From NCBI RefSeq assembly GCF_902170305.1, contig NZ_CABHWW010000014.1:186001-250000 (forward strand): 64,000 nucleotides of DNA, read 5' to 3'. Source of the stretch: Yersinia alsatica. GTDB taxonomy: Bacteria; Pseudomonadota; Gammaproteobacteria; Enterobacterales; Enterobacteriaceae. Every line of letters starts with the position of its first letter. Positions within the stretch are counted from its first letter, which is position 1. The position numbers and the translations under genes are program-made. Below, piece after piece: positions 21,179-30,396 of this stretch. The notes beneath the pieces are model-generated. The model searched no databases. It was not told the DNA's origin and was given only the letters and a program-made list of their open reading frames with translations.

Positions 21179-22147
21179 TTATCTGTCTGCATTTTGCTGC
21201 TCAGTAGTTAGAAATAGTTGGCTTAGCCAGTCACTGAAAATCCGGACGCGCGGGGAAAGCTGGCGATTATGGGGATACAGAAAAGAGACTGGCATGGAGG
21301 GTGGAGCATACTCCGGCAGTATCTCAATCAATGTTCCGTTCATTAAATCGGGTTCAATGTGATAGCGCGGCACCTGAATAATCCCTAATCCCAGCCGTGC
21401 AGCAGCCACGAAACTTTCTGCGCCACTGACCGACAAAACAGTACGTAGCTTAATTTGATGATATTCAGGGGATGAGCGGGGCGATGATGGCTGATGTGAG
21501 TTTGCTTTTGGGGGGCGCGGCAATGTGCCATGCGCACTAAATTCCAAGGGCATCAGTCCACCGGTCGCGCTTGAACGAAAGCCGACCATCTGGTGTTCTG
21601 CCAGCTGTTTTAAGCTGTGTGGCATTCCATATTGTTGCAGATAACTCGGTGCAGCACAGGTGACTTGGGGTAATAGTGCGACTCGGCGGGCGACCATGTC
21701 ACTGTCTTGCAAGTTCCCGACACGTAGCACGCCATCAATGCCTTCACGAATCAAATCGACCAACCGGTCACCTTCACTGATAAATAATTCAATATCAGGG
21801 TATTGAGCAATAAAGTCAGGTAATTGCGGCAACACAAAATGGCGGGCCAGAGTGCCTTGTACATCAATTCGCAGTAAGCCTCGCGGCTTGGCATTGGCAA
21901 ACGCCATTTCAGCATCTTCAATGTCGGCAATAATGTGCAGGCAGCGCTGATAGTATGCTTCACCATCCAAGGTCGGGCTGACATGCCGGGTTGTTCGTTG
22001 CAAGAGACGAACATTTAAGCGCTTTTCCAGTTGCTTAATCGCATCGGTCACCGTAGAGCGTGGCAAATTTAAATCTTCGGCTGTTTGGGTAAAACTGCGC
22101 TGTTCCACTACTCTGGTAAACACACGCATTGCATCTATTCGGTCCAC
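21179..22147 (-). CDS. LysR-family transcriptional regulator
   Basis: A 322-residue LysR-type regulator. The N-terminal winged helix-turn-helix reads MRVFTRVVEQRSFTQTAEDL, followed by PRSTVTDAIKQLE. The C-terminal effector domain (LRIDVQGTLARHFVLPQLP) is interrupted by a Pro/Ser-rich stretch around residues 218-232 that is unusual for the family. It is divergent from a short-chain dehydrogenase gene, with an inverted-repeat operator between them, so it probably controls that gene. The start is a GTG; an ATG six codons later is also possible. Confidence 0.85.
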   Translation of the reverse strand: MDRIDAMRVFTRVVEQRSFTQTAEDLNLPRSTVTDAIKQLEKRLNVRLLQRTTRHVSPTLDGEAYYQRCLHIIADIEDAEMAFANAKPRGLLRIDVQGTLARHFVLPQLPDFIAQYPDIELFISEGDRLVDLIREGIDGVLRVGNLQDSDMVARRVALLPQVTCAAPSYLQQYGMPHSLKQLAEHQMVGFRSSATGGLMPLEFSAHGTLPRPPKANSHQPSSPRSSPEYHQIKLRTVLSVSGAESFVAAARLGLGIIQVPRYHIEPDLMNGTLIEILPEYAPPSMPVSFLYPHNRQLSPRVRIFSDWLSQLFLTTEQQNADR

Positions 22148-22162
22148 GCTATTGTTCGCTTT

Positions 22163-22202
22163 ATTCGGATAGTGTTACCGAATAATAGTGGATTATCCGA
22201 AT
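22163..22202. promoter_or_regulatory. Putative LysR operator between regulator and dehydrogenase
   Basis: ATTCGG-N9-CCGAAT (22163-22183) is a perfect inverted repeat, and a further half-copy (TTATCCGAAT) follows at 22193-22202. Its place between divergent LysR and SDR genes, close to the LysR start, fits an autoregulatory site. Confidence 0.6.
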
Positions 22203-22310
22203 AGGTAAAGGTGGCATTCTCTGTTTACCGATTTGGCGGCGACAGATCTCATTGGGATATGCGGCCAATCAGCGAACACTGACCATTAAACTGACCTTCA
22301 GGGGAATATC

Positions 22311-23051
22311 ATGACGAATACAACTCAGCCCGTTGCCATTGTTACCGGGGCATCGCGCGGTATTGGTGCCGCTATAGCTGAACGCTTGGCGCACGATGGC
22401 TATACCGTGCTTATTAATTATTCTCGGGCTGATAATGAGGCCGAAGCCTTAGTGCGCAAAATACAACAAGCGGGTGGAAATGCATTAAGCGCCAAAGGCG
22501 ATATCAGTGACCCCATCGCCGTTGCTCAACTATTTGCCAAAGCTGAAACGGCTTTTGGTGGTGTCGATGTGTTAGTTAATAATGCGGGAATTCTGTCTCT
22601 TAGCACGATTGCTGAGAGTGATGATGAGCACTTCGACCGCCAAATTGCCATCAACCTAAAAGGCAGTTTTAACGGAATGCGGGAAGCGGCTAAACGGCTG
22701 AGAGATGGAGGCCGTATTGTTAACTTCTCAACCAGTGTGGTGGGGCTAAAACTGGAGAAATATGCTGTTTACGCGGGCACAAAAGCCGCTGTTGAAACCA
22801 TGACTGCCATATTGGCAAAAGAATTACGGGGCCGCAATATTACGGTCAACGCTGTTGCTCCTGGGCCAACAGCGACCGACCTGTTCTTAAATGGTAAATC
22901 ACCTGAGCTGATTGAAAAAATGGCAAAAATGGCCCCACTGGAAAGATTGGGTACACCTGAAGATATCGCGGCGGCAGTGGCCTTTTTAGTCAGTAAAGAG
23001 GGTGGCTGGATTAATGGACAAGTTTTGCGGGCCAATGGGGGGCTAATTTAA
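22311..23051 (+). CDS. Short-chain dehydrogenase/reductase (SDR)
   Basis: A 246-residue classical SDR oxidoreductase using NAD(P)H. The cofactor-binding motif is TGASRGIG near the N-terminus and NNAG is near residue 90. The catalytic Ser, Tyr and Lys are in FSTSVVG and YAVYAGTK (YxxxK). The Arg/Ser after the second strand (NYSRADNEAEA) suggests NADP preference. It resembles 3-oxoacyl-ACP-reductase-like stress SDRs; the substrate is unknown. It is paired with a divergent LysR regulator, the usual arrangement for inducible detoxification SDRs. Confidence 0.88.
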   Translation: MTNTTQPVAIVTGASRGIGAAIAERLAHDGYTVLINYSRADNEAEALVRKIQQAGGNALSAKGDISDPIAVAQLFAKAETAFGGVDVLVNNAGILSLSTIAESDDEHFDRQIAINLKGSFNGMREAAKRLRDGGRIVNFSTSVVGLKLEKYAVYAGTKAAVETMTAILAKELRGRNITVNAVAPGPTATDLFLNGKSPELIEKMAKMAPLERLGTPEDIAAAVAFLVSKEGGWINGQVLRANGGLI

Positions 23052-23123
23052 CGCCATCGAGTTGTTTGGCTGCGAAAGGTCTGGGAATAATCTTGAAAGT
23101 TAAGGATTAATAATTAATTGCGC

Positions 23124-23157
23124 TTGTCATAAAAGCGTCATTAGCCTGTTTTAGTAT
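23124..23157 (+). promoter_or_regulatory. Pho box and -10 of the phoA promoter
   Basis: TTGTCATAAAAGCGTCAT (23124-23141) matches the PhoB box (two CTGTCAT-like repeats). TAGTAT follows after 10 bases at 23152-23157, the same spacing as in the E. coli phoA promoter where the box replaces the -35. phoA begins 58 bases further on. Confidence 0.85.
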
Positions 23158-23214
23158 CCGTTGTAATCAATAAATACAATTTGTATTACTGTTTTACAAC
23201 AAGGAATTCTACTG

Positions 23215-24645
23215 ATGCAGAACCGCATATCCACTTTGTCCGGCATAGCGTTATCCACCCTGATCTTAAGCAGCTCTCTGTTTGCACCGAATGCGGTTGC
23301 CGCCGCTACTGGGCTATACGATCGCAGCGCTCATGGCGATGTCACCCAGTTTGGCGGAGCGCGTCGTTTGACGGGGGATCAAACTCAAGCTCTGCGTGAC
23401 TCGTTATCTAATAAGACGGTAAAAAATGTCATTTTATTGATTGGTGACGGCATGGGGGATTCAGAAATCACCTCTGCACGTAACTATGCTATGGGGGCCG
23501 GTGGCTTCTTTAAAGGCATTGATGCCCTGCCGCTGACAGGGCAATACACCCACTATTCATTAGATAAAAAAACGCAAAAGCCAGATTATGTCACTGACTC
23601 AGCCGCTTCCGCGACCGCATGGTCTTCGGGTGTAAAAACCTATAATGGCGCGCTGGGTGTCGATGTGTTTGGCAAAGATCATGTCACTATTTTAGAACTG
23701 GCTAAAAAAGCGGGTAAAGCTACCGGTAATGTGTCAACCGCAGAGCTGCAAGATGCGACGCCAGCAGCACAGTTTGCGCATGTCACCGGGCGTAAATGTT
23801 ACGGCCCAGAAGAAACCAGTGAGAAATGTGGCACCAATGCATTGGAAAATGGGGGCCGCGGTTCTATTACTGAGCAAATGATTGAAGGGCGCGCCGATGT
23901 CACTTTGGGTGGTGGCGCAAAATCATTCAGCCAGTTGGCTAAAGCCGGTGAGTGGAAAGATAAATCACTGCGTGACCAAGCATTGGCCCGTGGTTATGTG
24001 ATTGTCGAAAACCTTGATGACTTGAATGCCATCAAACAGGCAGACCAGAAGAAACCGCTTTTAGGGCTATTCAGCTCTGGCAATATGCCGGTGCGCTGGC
24101 AGGGGCCAAAAGCCTCTTACCACGGCAATCTCGATAAACCCGCGGTTGTATGTGAAAATAATGCCGAACGTACCAAGGATATTCCAACGCTGGCAGTCAT
24201 GACTGAAAAGGCCATTGACCTGCTGAAAACCAATAAAAATGGCTTCTTCCTGCAAGTAGAAGGGGCGTCGATTGATAAACAAGACCACGCCGCTAACCCA
24301 TGTGGCCAGTTTGGCGAAACCGTCGATCTGGATGAAGCCGTACAGAAAGCACTGGAGTTCGCCCGTGCTGATGGTAACACCTTGGTTATTGTGACGGCAG
24401 ACCACGCGCATTCCAGCCAAATTATAGAAGCTGACGCTAAAGCTCCAGGTTTGACGCAAGCATTAACCACTAAAGATGGTGCGATAATGGCGATCAGCTA
24501 TGGCAACTCTGAAGATGACTCCCAAGGGCACACCGGTACCCAATTGCGTATCGCTGCTTATGGCCCACATGCAGCCAATGTTGTCGGTCTAACTGATCAG
24601 ACCGACCTGTTCTTTACCATGCGTGATGCTATGGCAATTAAATAA
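23215..24645 (+). CDS. phoA: Alkaline phosphatase PhoA
   Basis: A periplasmic, zinc/magnesium-dependent phosphomonoesterase of 476 residues. A signal peptide ends near NAVAA. Asp78 lies in the metal-binding GDGMGDSE, and the nucleophilic Ser is about residue 129 in TDSAAS. Metal-site blocks [22 protein letters not shown] and GHTGTQLRI are intact. Cys pairs in [13 protein letters not shown] and VCENN...NPCGQF fit the disulfides of enterobacterial PhoA. AAGGA precedes the ATG. A Pho box upstream indicates phosphate-starvation control by PhoBR. Confidence 0.97.
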   Translation: MQNRISTLSGIALSTLILSSSLFAPNAVAAATGLYDRSAHGDVTQFGGARRLTGDQTQALRDSLSNKTVKNVILLIGDGMGDSEITSARNYAMGAGGFFKGIDALPLTGQYTHYSLDKKTQKPDYVTDSAASATAWSSGVKTYNGALGVDVFGKDHVTILELAKKAGKATGNVSTAELQDATPAAQFAHVTGRKCYGPEETSEKCGTNALENGGRGSITEQMIEGRADVTLGGGAKSFSQLAKAGEWKDKSLRDQALARGYVIVENLDDLNAIKQADQKKPLLGLFSSGNMPVRWQGPKASYHGNLDKPAVVCENNAERTKDIPTLAVMTEKAIDLLKTNKNGFFLQVEGASIDKQDHAANPCGQFGETVDLDEAVQKALEFARADGNTLVIVTADHAHSSQIIEADAKAPGLTQALTTKDGAIMAISYGNSEDDSQGHTGTQLRIAAYGPHAANVVGLTDQTDLFFTMRDAMAIK

Positions 24646-24667
24646 ATTCCCTTTCTTTTTGTTGAAT

Positions 24668-24696
24668 AATCCCGGTGCAGTTATGGCCGGGATTTT
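24668..24696 (+). terminator. Intrinsic terminator of phoA
   Basis: AATCCCGG and CCGGGATT form the stem, and TTTTATT follows. It lies about 25 bases after the phoA stop codon. Confidence 0.75.
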
Positions 24697-24834
24697 TATT
24701 GTAGCCATCCCTCCCAGGCTTTTATTTCTGCCGAAATCTCCTTTTTACATCATCATCGCTTATCAATTGTTATAATAATAACATTTTAGATTGTCTGGTT
24801 AAGGCGAAAAACCGAATTACCTCCCTTTCATTGC

Positions 24835-24850
24835 TGCGATCATTGTCACA
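24835..24850 (+). promoter_or_regulatory. Candidate CRP site of the deo(KPX) operon
   Basis: TGCGATCATTGTCACA differs at one base from TGTGA-N6-TCACA. It lies about 75 bases upstream of deoK, which fits catabolite control of a sugar operon. Confidence 0.55.
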
Positions 24851-24872
24851 CACATAACATTTATAGCCTGAT

Positions 24873-24892
24873 AATGTTATTGCATTAACATT
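24873..24892 (+). promoter_or_regulatory. Inverted repeat upstream of deoK, possible repressor operator
   Basis: AATGTTA-N6-TAACATT is a perfect inverted repeat. Extra AACATT copies lie at about 24781 and 24856, so three copies of the same hexamer are spread over about 110 bases ahead of the operon. This pattern fits a DeoR/DeoQ-type repressor, whose gene is not in the window. Confidence 0.45.
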
Positions 24893-24925
24893 TAATGATA
24901 AAAAAATAGCATAGAGGAAGGGACA

Positions 24926-25855
24926 ATGGATATTGCAGTCATTGGTTCGAACATGGTTGATCTGATCACCTACATTGATGAAATGCCACAAATCGGGGAA
25001 ACATTAGAAGCACCGGATTTTGAAATCGGGTGCGGCGGTAAAGGGGCGAATCAGGCAGTAGCCGCGGCCAGATTAGGCGCCAATGTCATGATGGTCACTC
25101 GCGTGGGTGATGATCTGTTTGCAGAAAATACCATTCGAAACTTACAACAAGCGGGTATTGATACCCAATATGTGAAAACAGTCGCCGGAACGTCCAGTGG
25201 TGTCGCACCCATTTTTGTCGATAAGTCATCACAAAATCGCATTCTCATTATCAAAGGTGCGAATAACCACCTGTCACCGGCAGATATAGACGCTGCGGTT
25301 GATGCCTTAAAGACCTGCCAGTTGATCATCTTGCAACTCGAAATACCATTAGAAACGGTCTATGCCGCGATTGATTTTGCTCGTCAGCACCAGATTAAAG
25401 TCATTCTCAATCCAGCCCCGGCATCTAAAGCGCTTGATATTGGCTATGCCTGTCAGTGCGAGTTCTTCATGCCAAATGAAACCGAACTTGCCATTCTGAC
25501 CGGAATGCCAGTGGACAGTCTGGATAATATTTATCGGGCAGGGCGCAGCTTGTTGGATAAAGGTCTACATAACCTGATTATTACGTTGGGGCATCGTGGT
25601 TCTTTATGGATGCATGGCGAAGACATTCACCATGTGCCGCCGGTCAGTGTTCATGCCATTGATACCAGTGGCGCTGGCGATGCTTTTATTGGCTGTTTTG
25701 CTCATGAATATGTTCAGCACGGAAATGTATTAAAAGCTATGGAGATGGCCTCTGCTTTTGCAGCATACAGTGTCACCGGCAAAGGAACACAACGTTCTTA
25801 CCCTGACGCGTCGCAATTTATTGATTTTTTAAATACCCTACACCAAGGAAAATAA
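24926..25855 (+). CDS. deoK: Deoxyribokinase (ribokinase family)
   Basis: A 309-residue PfkB-family sugar kinase, close to Salmonella DeoK from its first residues (MDIAVIGSNMVDLITYIDEM). Sugar-binding GGKGANQA is at about residues 37-44, and the second PfkB signature with the catalytic Asp is DTSGAGDAFIG near residue 250. It would phosphorylate 2-deoxy-D-ribose at C5 for the aldolase DeoC, which is not in this window. It is the first gene of a three-gene operon with a permease and a mutarotase-like gene, matching the deoQKPX layout without deoQ. AGAGGAAGGG precedes the ATG. Confidence 0.85.
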   Translation: MDIAVIGSNMVDLITYIDEMPQIGETLEAPDFEIGCGGKGANQAVAAARLGANVMMVTRVGDDLFAENTIRNLQQAGIDTQYVKTVAGTSSGVAPIFVDKSSQNRILIIKGANNHLSPADIDAAVDALKTCQLIILQLEIPLETVYAAIDFARQHQIKVILNPAPASKALDIGYACQCEFFMPNETELAILTGMPVDSLDNIYRAGRSLLDKGLHNLIITLGHRGSLWMHGEDIHHVPPVSVHAIDTSGAGDAFIGCFAHEYVQHGNVLKAMEMASAFAAYSVTGKGTQRSYPDASQFIDFLNTLHQGK

Positions 25856-25856
25856 A

Positions 25857-27188
25857 ATGCGCCTGAATACCGTTCAACTGCCAGATGGCTATTTAAATAA
25901 AACCCCTTTATTCCAATTTATTTTGCTTTCCTGCTTATTCCCACTCTGGGGATGTGCAGCCAGTCTGAATGATATTTTAATTACTCAATTTAAAAGTGTT
26001 TTCGCTCTCAGTGATTTCGCCAGTGCATTGGTACAAAGTGCCTTTTATGGTGGCTACTTCCTGATTGCTATTCCCGCATCATTAGTGATTAAGAAAAGCA
26101 GTTATAAAGTGGCTATCTTGATTGGGCTAACACTTTATATTGTTGGTTGTACATTGTTTTATCCCGCATCGCACATGGCAACTTACACCATGTTTCTGGC
26201 GGCTATTTTCGCCATTGCCATTGGTTTGAGCTTCCTCGAAACCGCCGCCAATACCTACAGCTCAATGATTGGTCATAAGGATTACGCCACTCTGCGCCTG
26301 AATATCAGCCAGACGTTTTATCCGATTGGCGCATTGATGGGGATAGTATTAGGCAAATATTTGGTATTCCAGGAAGGCGACAGTTTACAGAGTCAAATGG
26401 CATCAATGACGCCAGAGCAGATCCATGAGTTTCGTCTTAGCATGTTAGAACACACCTTAGAGCCTTATAAATATCTAATCTTTGTCCTATTACTGGTAAT
26501 GCTGCTCTTTGTCATTACCCGTTATCCACATTGCAAGCCTCAAGGCGACAGTAATAAGAAAGTGGCCCAGCCATCATTAAAAGAAACACTGAAATACCTG
26601 GCAGGGAATGGTCGCTTTAAAAAAGGCATTGCGGCACAGTTCCTTTATGTTGGTATGCAAGTCGCAGTCTGGTCTTTTACTATTCGTCTGGCGTTGAATC
26701 TTGGCGCATCTAATGAACGAGATGCTGCAAACTTTATGATCTACAGTTTTATTTGCTTCTTTATCGGTAAGTTTGTTGCCAACTTCCTGATGACCCGTTT
26801 TAAAGCAGAGAAAGTGTTAATTGCCTATTCCATCTTGGGAGCATTAACCCTGCTATATGTGGTCTGTGTACCTAACTTTACTGCGGTTTATGCCGCCGTA
26901 TTTGTCAGCGTATTATTCGGGCCGTGCTGGGCCACCATTTATGCCGGCACATTGGATACAGTAGACAATAAATATACCGAGGTAGCTGGGGCGATTATTG
27001 TCATGTCAATTGTCGGTGCTGCGGTTGTTCCTGCCTTGCAGGGCTTCGTCTCTGACCATTTAGGCTCAATGCAGCATGCTTTTGTTGTCTCTTTACTGTG
27101 CTTCGCCTATGTAGGTTTCTATTTCTGGGGTGAACTGCGCAATAAACAGCGAGTCAATGCGGCAACATTGGCAAATAACGAATCCTAG
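25857..27188 (+). CDS. deoP: Deoxyribose permease (FucP-type MFS)
   Basis: A 443-residue inner-membrane proton symporter of the FucP branch of the major facilitator superfamily, with about 12 hydrophobic segments. FucP hallmarks are LFPLWGCAASLNDILITQF in TM1, QSAFYGGYFLIAIPASLVIK and the TM4 block FLETAANTYSSMIG. Position between the kinase and mutarotase-like gene, with only one base between the deoK stop and its ATG, points to 2-deoxyribose as substrate (DeoP). Substrate identity is inferred from context. Confidence 0.83.
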   Translation: MRLNTVQLPDGYLNKTPLFQFILLSCLFPLWGCAASLNDILITQFKSVFALSDFASALVQSAFYGGYFLIAIPASLVIKKSSYKVAILIGLTLYIVGCTLFYPASHMATYTMFLAAIFAIAIGLSFLETAANTYSSMIGHKDYATLRLNISQTFYPIGALMGIVLGKYLVFQEGDSLQSQMASMTPEQIHEFRLSMLEHTLEPYKYLIFVLLLVMLLFVITRYPHCKPQGDSNKKVAQPSLKETLKYLAGNGRFKKGIAAQFLYVGMQVAVWSFTIRLALNLGASNERDAANFMIYSFICFFIGKFVANFLMTRFKAEKVLIAYSILGALTLLYVVCVPNFTAVYAAVFVSVLFGPCWATIYAGTLDTVDNKYTEVAGAIIVMSIVGAAVVPALQGFVSDHLGSMQHAFVVSLLCFAYVGFYFWGELRNKQRVNAATLANNES

Positions 27189-27207
27189 TTAAACGGGGAG
27201 TAGAATA

Positions 27208-28221
27208 ATGACCGCTAAAATAGCGCTGTTCCGTGAACAATTCAGCCGCCATGAGCAGGAAATTTTTCACAGCGACAACTTTACTGTGACCAGCTTTAAA
27301 TATGCATCGGGAATTGAAGCCTTAAAGATTAGCAACTCTCGTGGTTATGTGACTATCTTACCTTATTACGGGCAGATGATTTGGGATGCTGAGTTTGATG
27401 GCCATAATTTGAAAATGGATAACATGTTCTCTCAACCAAAACGGGGAGAGAATATTGTCGATACTTACGGTTGTTTTGCTTTCCACTCAGGTTTGCGCCG
27501 TAATGGTTGCCCATCACCGCAGGATGACCATGTCCTTCATGGCGAAATGCCTTGCGCCGAAATGGATCACGCCTGGTTAGTTATTGAGGGTGACAAGCTA
27601 GCACTAACAGGAAGTGTGGAATATGTGAAAGGGTTTGGTGATCACTATTGCGCGCAACCGCTGGTGAGATTAACCGCTGGGAGTGCGCAGTTTGATATTG
27701 AAATGAATGTCACCAACTTGGCCAGTGTCCCAATGCCGCTCCAATATATGTGCCATATGAATTACACCTATATTCCGGGGGCCACTTTCCGCCAAAATTT
27801 ACCGGGTTCAGCATTAAAACTCCGTGAAACGGTACCGGCACACGTACAGCCAACACCACAGTGGTTGCAATACACTCGGCAATTACAGGATCGACCTGCG
27901 GGATTAACTGATTTAAATGAGCCGGAGTTCTACGATCCAGAGATCGTTTTCTTTGCCGATGATTTATCACAGTACGTTGATGAAGCCGAGTTCTTTATGT
28001 TGGCTCCACAAGGGCATCGTTTTGTAACTCGTTTTTCAACCGCACAGTTTAATTATGGTACTCGCTGGATACTGTATAACGGTGATCAGAAAGTGGCTGC
28101 TTTTATTCTACCGGCAACCTGCCGTCCAGAAGGATATCTGGCAGCAAAAGAAAAGGGGACTTTACTGCTACTTTCACCGGGAGAAACGCGTCATTTTAGC
28201 GTGACAACTGGCGTGGTCTAA
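27208..28221 (+). CDS. deoX: DeoX-like aldose epimerase-fold protein (DUF4432)
   Basis: A 337-residue protein with a galactose-mutarotase-like fold (DUF4432 family). It has the strand pattern YVTILPYYGQMIWDAEFDGH near the N-terminus and HGEMPCAEMDHAWL with likely catalytic His/Glu residues. LQYMCHMNYTYIPGA lies in the middle. It sits 19 bases after deoP. The third gene of the Salmonella deo(Q)KPX operon is of this type and is thought to help interconvert deoxyribose anomers. The enzyme activity is inferred. Confidence 0.78.
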   Translation: MTAKIALFREQFSRHEQEIFHSDNFTVTSFKYASGIEALKISNSRGYVTILPYYGQMIWDAEFDGHNLKMDNMFSQPKRGENIVDTYGCFAFHSGLRRNGCPSPQDDHVLHGEMPCAEMDHAWLVIEGDKLALTGSVEYVKGFGDHYCAQPLVRLTAGSAQFDIEMNVTNLASVPMPLQYMCHMNYTYIPGATFRQNLPGSALKLRETVPAHVQPTPQWLQYTRQLQDRPAGLTDLNEPEFYDPEIVFFADDLSQYVDEAEFFMLAPQGHRFVTRFSTAQFNYGTRWILYNGDQKVAAFILPATCRPEGYLAAKEKGTLLLLSPGETRHFSVTTGVV

Positions 28222-28304
28222 ATACAGGATATTTCTTTTGGTGGGCAAGGAGGCCCGCTAAATATCGGCAAGCCTATCTCGCATAACTTCGGACACAATA
28301 AAAA

Positions 28305-29084
28305 CTAAAGGCGGCCATAGAACGTCATTCTGGCGCTTTCTGATAGCGAAATATCAGGTTGAGCATTATAGGCCAGTACCACCAGCATGCGGGTAATGTC
28401 ACCCTGCGTCGGTGTGACACGGTGAATAGCATTTCGTCCGCGGAATAAGACTAAATCACCGGGTTCAATCTGTAATGTTTTAGGCGTAATTTGTTGATTC
28501 AATAGTTTTTCCACCCCGGAATAGTTCATTTCCCCTTGGTCGGCATCTCGCATCTCTTCAATATATTCAAAAACACCCCCCGCCTGAGGTTTTTGCACTA
28601 ATAAGGTGATAGCAAATGATGAATTATCAAAGTGCCAACCCAGTTCTTGGCCTTGAGCGGCATAGTGTAAATTAATGGAAGAAAGTGAGTCCGCATAGGG
28701 ATGGAGCTGCTTTTCATTTAATACGGCGCACAGAAAGTTTTGAAAATCTGCTGCGGCATATAAGGTTCTGAGCGCAGAATCTACCGGGATGTCTTCATCA
28801 GTAATACAGCCCTTTGATGAGGTCACCAAGCGATTTCTGGGATGTTCAACGGCAAAATCCGTATCAGTTTTAGTTAGATAAACATTGTGTTGATTAGCGG
28901 CATAATAAGCCAGGTGCTGATGCTCGATACCTTCTTGTTTGATGCTATCGAGTGCTTGGGGTAATAAGAAGTTTGATAGGACTAATGCCCCATAGCTTTC
29001 TAAAGTCTCTTTACACTGGGCGATGAAGGCTAAGTCGTTAACTGGATTCGCCGCCATATTAATGATTTCATCGAGTTTCTGCAT
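28305..29084 (-). CDS. 2-oxoglutarate/Fe(II)-dependent oxygenase
   Basis: A 259-residue protein with the jelly-roll iron site of the 2OG-Fe(II) oxygenase superfamily. His151 and Asp153 are in GWHFDNSSF, His221 in NAIHRVTP, and Arg232 is the likely 2-oxoglutarate anchor in ITRMLVVLAY. The facial triad retains Asp, so a hydroxylase is more likely than a halogenase. The nearest resemblance I recall is to HalD/ArpA-like small-molecule hydroxylases; the substrate is unknown. GGGGA lies six bases before the ATG. It is divergent from a GcvA-type LysR gene that probably regulates it. Confidence 0.75.
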   Translation of the reverse strand: MQKLDEIINMAANPVNDLAFIAQCKETLESYGALVLSNFLLPQALDSIKQEGIEHQHLAYYAANQHNVYLTKTDTDFAVEHPRNRLVTSSKGCITDEDIPVDSALRTLYAAADFQNFLCAVLNEKQLHPYADSLSSINLHYAAQGQELGWHFDNSSFAITLLVQKPQAGGVFEYIEEMRDADQGEMNYSGVEKLLNQQITPKTLQIEPGDLVLFRGRNAIHRVTPTQGDITRMLVVLAYNAQPDISLSESARMTFYGRL

Positions 29085-29232
29085 ATATCCCCGCAGTGAT
29101 GCTAAATGTTGCTTGGTTTCTATGACTAACTGTATAGGATTAGTTGTAACTGGAATAACAATAAAACGTTAATGATAGGTTAAGTTCAGCTATCGATAGC
29201 GACAGTACAGATAATGGGGAAGGGAGCGAATA

Positions 29233-30135
29233 ATGGGGAGTTTAAAAGCAGTTCGCTTGCCAAAATTAACTGCCATTTTAGCATTTGAAACCGCAGCAAA
29301 AATGGGGAGTTTAGCTCGTGCAGCTGCATGCCTATCATTAACACCTGCGGCGGTTAGCCAGCAAATTCGTCAATTAGAACAGCATTTGGGCATTCAACTC
29401 TTTGCCCGGTCAAAATCAGGGGTTGAACTGACTAAGCAAGGCAGTGCTTATTTGGCTTATGTGCAACAAGCCTTTGAAACATTACGGGTGGCACAACAGA
29501 GCCTGGAGCGAGATAAAGGCGATTTATCGCTAAATATCTTTGCATTGCCAGCACTCGCCAGTCGCTGGCTTAATCCGTTGCTCAAACACTGGCTGACACA
29601 GCATCCGGATATCGATATCCGTATTCATGCAACGCATTCAGCTGTGGACTTTAATCGTACTGCGGCTGACTTTTATTTAGCTTTTGGTGATGAGTATTAT
29701 CCTCAGCAAGAAAAAGAGGTTTTATTCCAAGACTGGGTCTTCCCGGTGGCTAGCCCCAATTTATTAACCACTGCTTGGTCAGAAGGGAAACACCACATTA
29801 ACTACCCCATGATTCATGTTGATTGGGGCAAAGAAGGGCAATTTCTCCCCGACTGGCATGAGTGGTTGTTGTCTGCAAAATGGTCGCAATGCACGCCTAA
29901 TCGTGGGCCAATCTATAATTTAACCGCCATGGCGATCGATTCAGCGCTGGCGGGTAACGGCATTTTGCTGGGACAGCAGCATTTGATTAAAAAAGAATTA
30001 GCGGACGGTCGCTTAATTCAATTATCTGACCACAAACTGCCAGTGACGAAACCTTATTATTTAATTTATCCCAAACGCACGTTGGACAAACCTAAAGCGG
30101 CGGAATTTATCCAATGGTTGCATAGTCTTTGCTAG
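29233..30135 (+). CDS. LysR-family regulator (GcvA/AmpR-like)
   Basis: A 300-residue LysR-type regulator. Its opening (LPKLTAILAFETAAKMGSLA, then RAAACLSLTPAAVSQQIRQL) is typical of the GcvA/AmpR branch, with the effector domain from about residue 90. GGGAAGGGAG precedes the ATG. The 148-base gap to the divergent oxygenase gene is the likely control region. By analogy with this branch, it may respond to an amino acid or related ligand. Confidence 0.85.
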   Translation: MGSLKAVRLPKLTAILAFETAAKMGSLARAAACLSLTPAAVSQQIRQLEQHLGIQLFARSKSGVELTKQGSAYLAYVQQAFETLRVAQQSLERDKGDLSLNIFALPALASRWLNPLLKHWLTQHPDIDIRIHATHSAVDFNRTAADFYLAFGDEYYPQQEKEVLFQDWVFPVASPNLLTTAWSEGKHHINYPMIHVDWGKEGQFLPDWHEWLLSAKWSQCTPNRGPIYNLTAMAIDSALAGNGILLGQQHLIKKELADGRLIQLSDHKLPVTKPYYLIYPKRTLDKPKAAEFIQWLHSLC

Positions 30136-30235
30136 CTGAATGCATAATCAACTGGCATAATTGACTTATTGTATGCTTGGATTCACGACGAAGCCGAGTA
30201 CATACTATTTAAAATAAAACAGTAACTTATTATTT

Positions 30236-30271
30236 AACCGATAAATTGCACTTAAGTCTAATTTATCGGTT
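30236..30271. repeat. Perfect inverted repeat before the TerB-domain gene
   Basis: AACCGATAAATT (30236-30247) and AATTTATCGGTT (30260-30271) form a 12-bp perfect stem with a 12-base loop, followed by TCCTCT. It could end the LysR transcript or be an operator for the following gene, 125 bases downstream. Confidence 0.5.
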
Positions 30272-30396
30272 TCCTCTGTGGTTTTTACCGTGATCTATTT
30301 ATGTAAAAAGCATGCGTAAAAAGAACTATTTATTAGAAATTGCCATTAAAGGCAGAATAAAAATTACTATTTTAAGATAGGGGCATATAAACCATC

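Noticed and set aside
24067-24470. Two long minus-strand frames inside phoA
   Set aside because: phoA is intact and unmistakable; the antisense frames come from its codon bias.
28222-28304. Imperfect GTGGGC/GCCCGC hairpin between deoX and the oxygenase gene
   Set aside because: The stem is short with a G-T pair and there is no T-run on either strand, so I do not call a terminator.
28305-29084. Fe/2OG amino-acid halogenase (BesD-like)
   Set aside because: Halogenases of this type have Gly or Ala in place of the metal-binding Asp; here HFD keeps the Asp.
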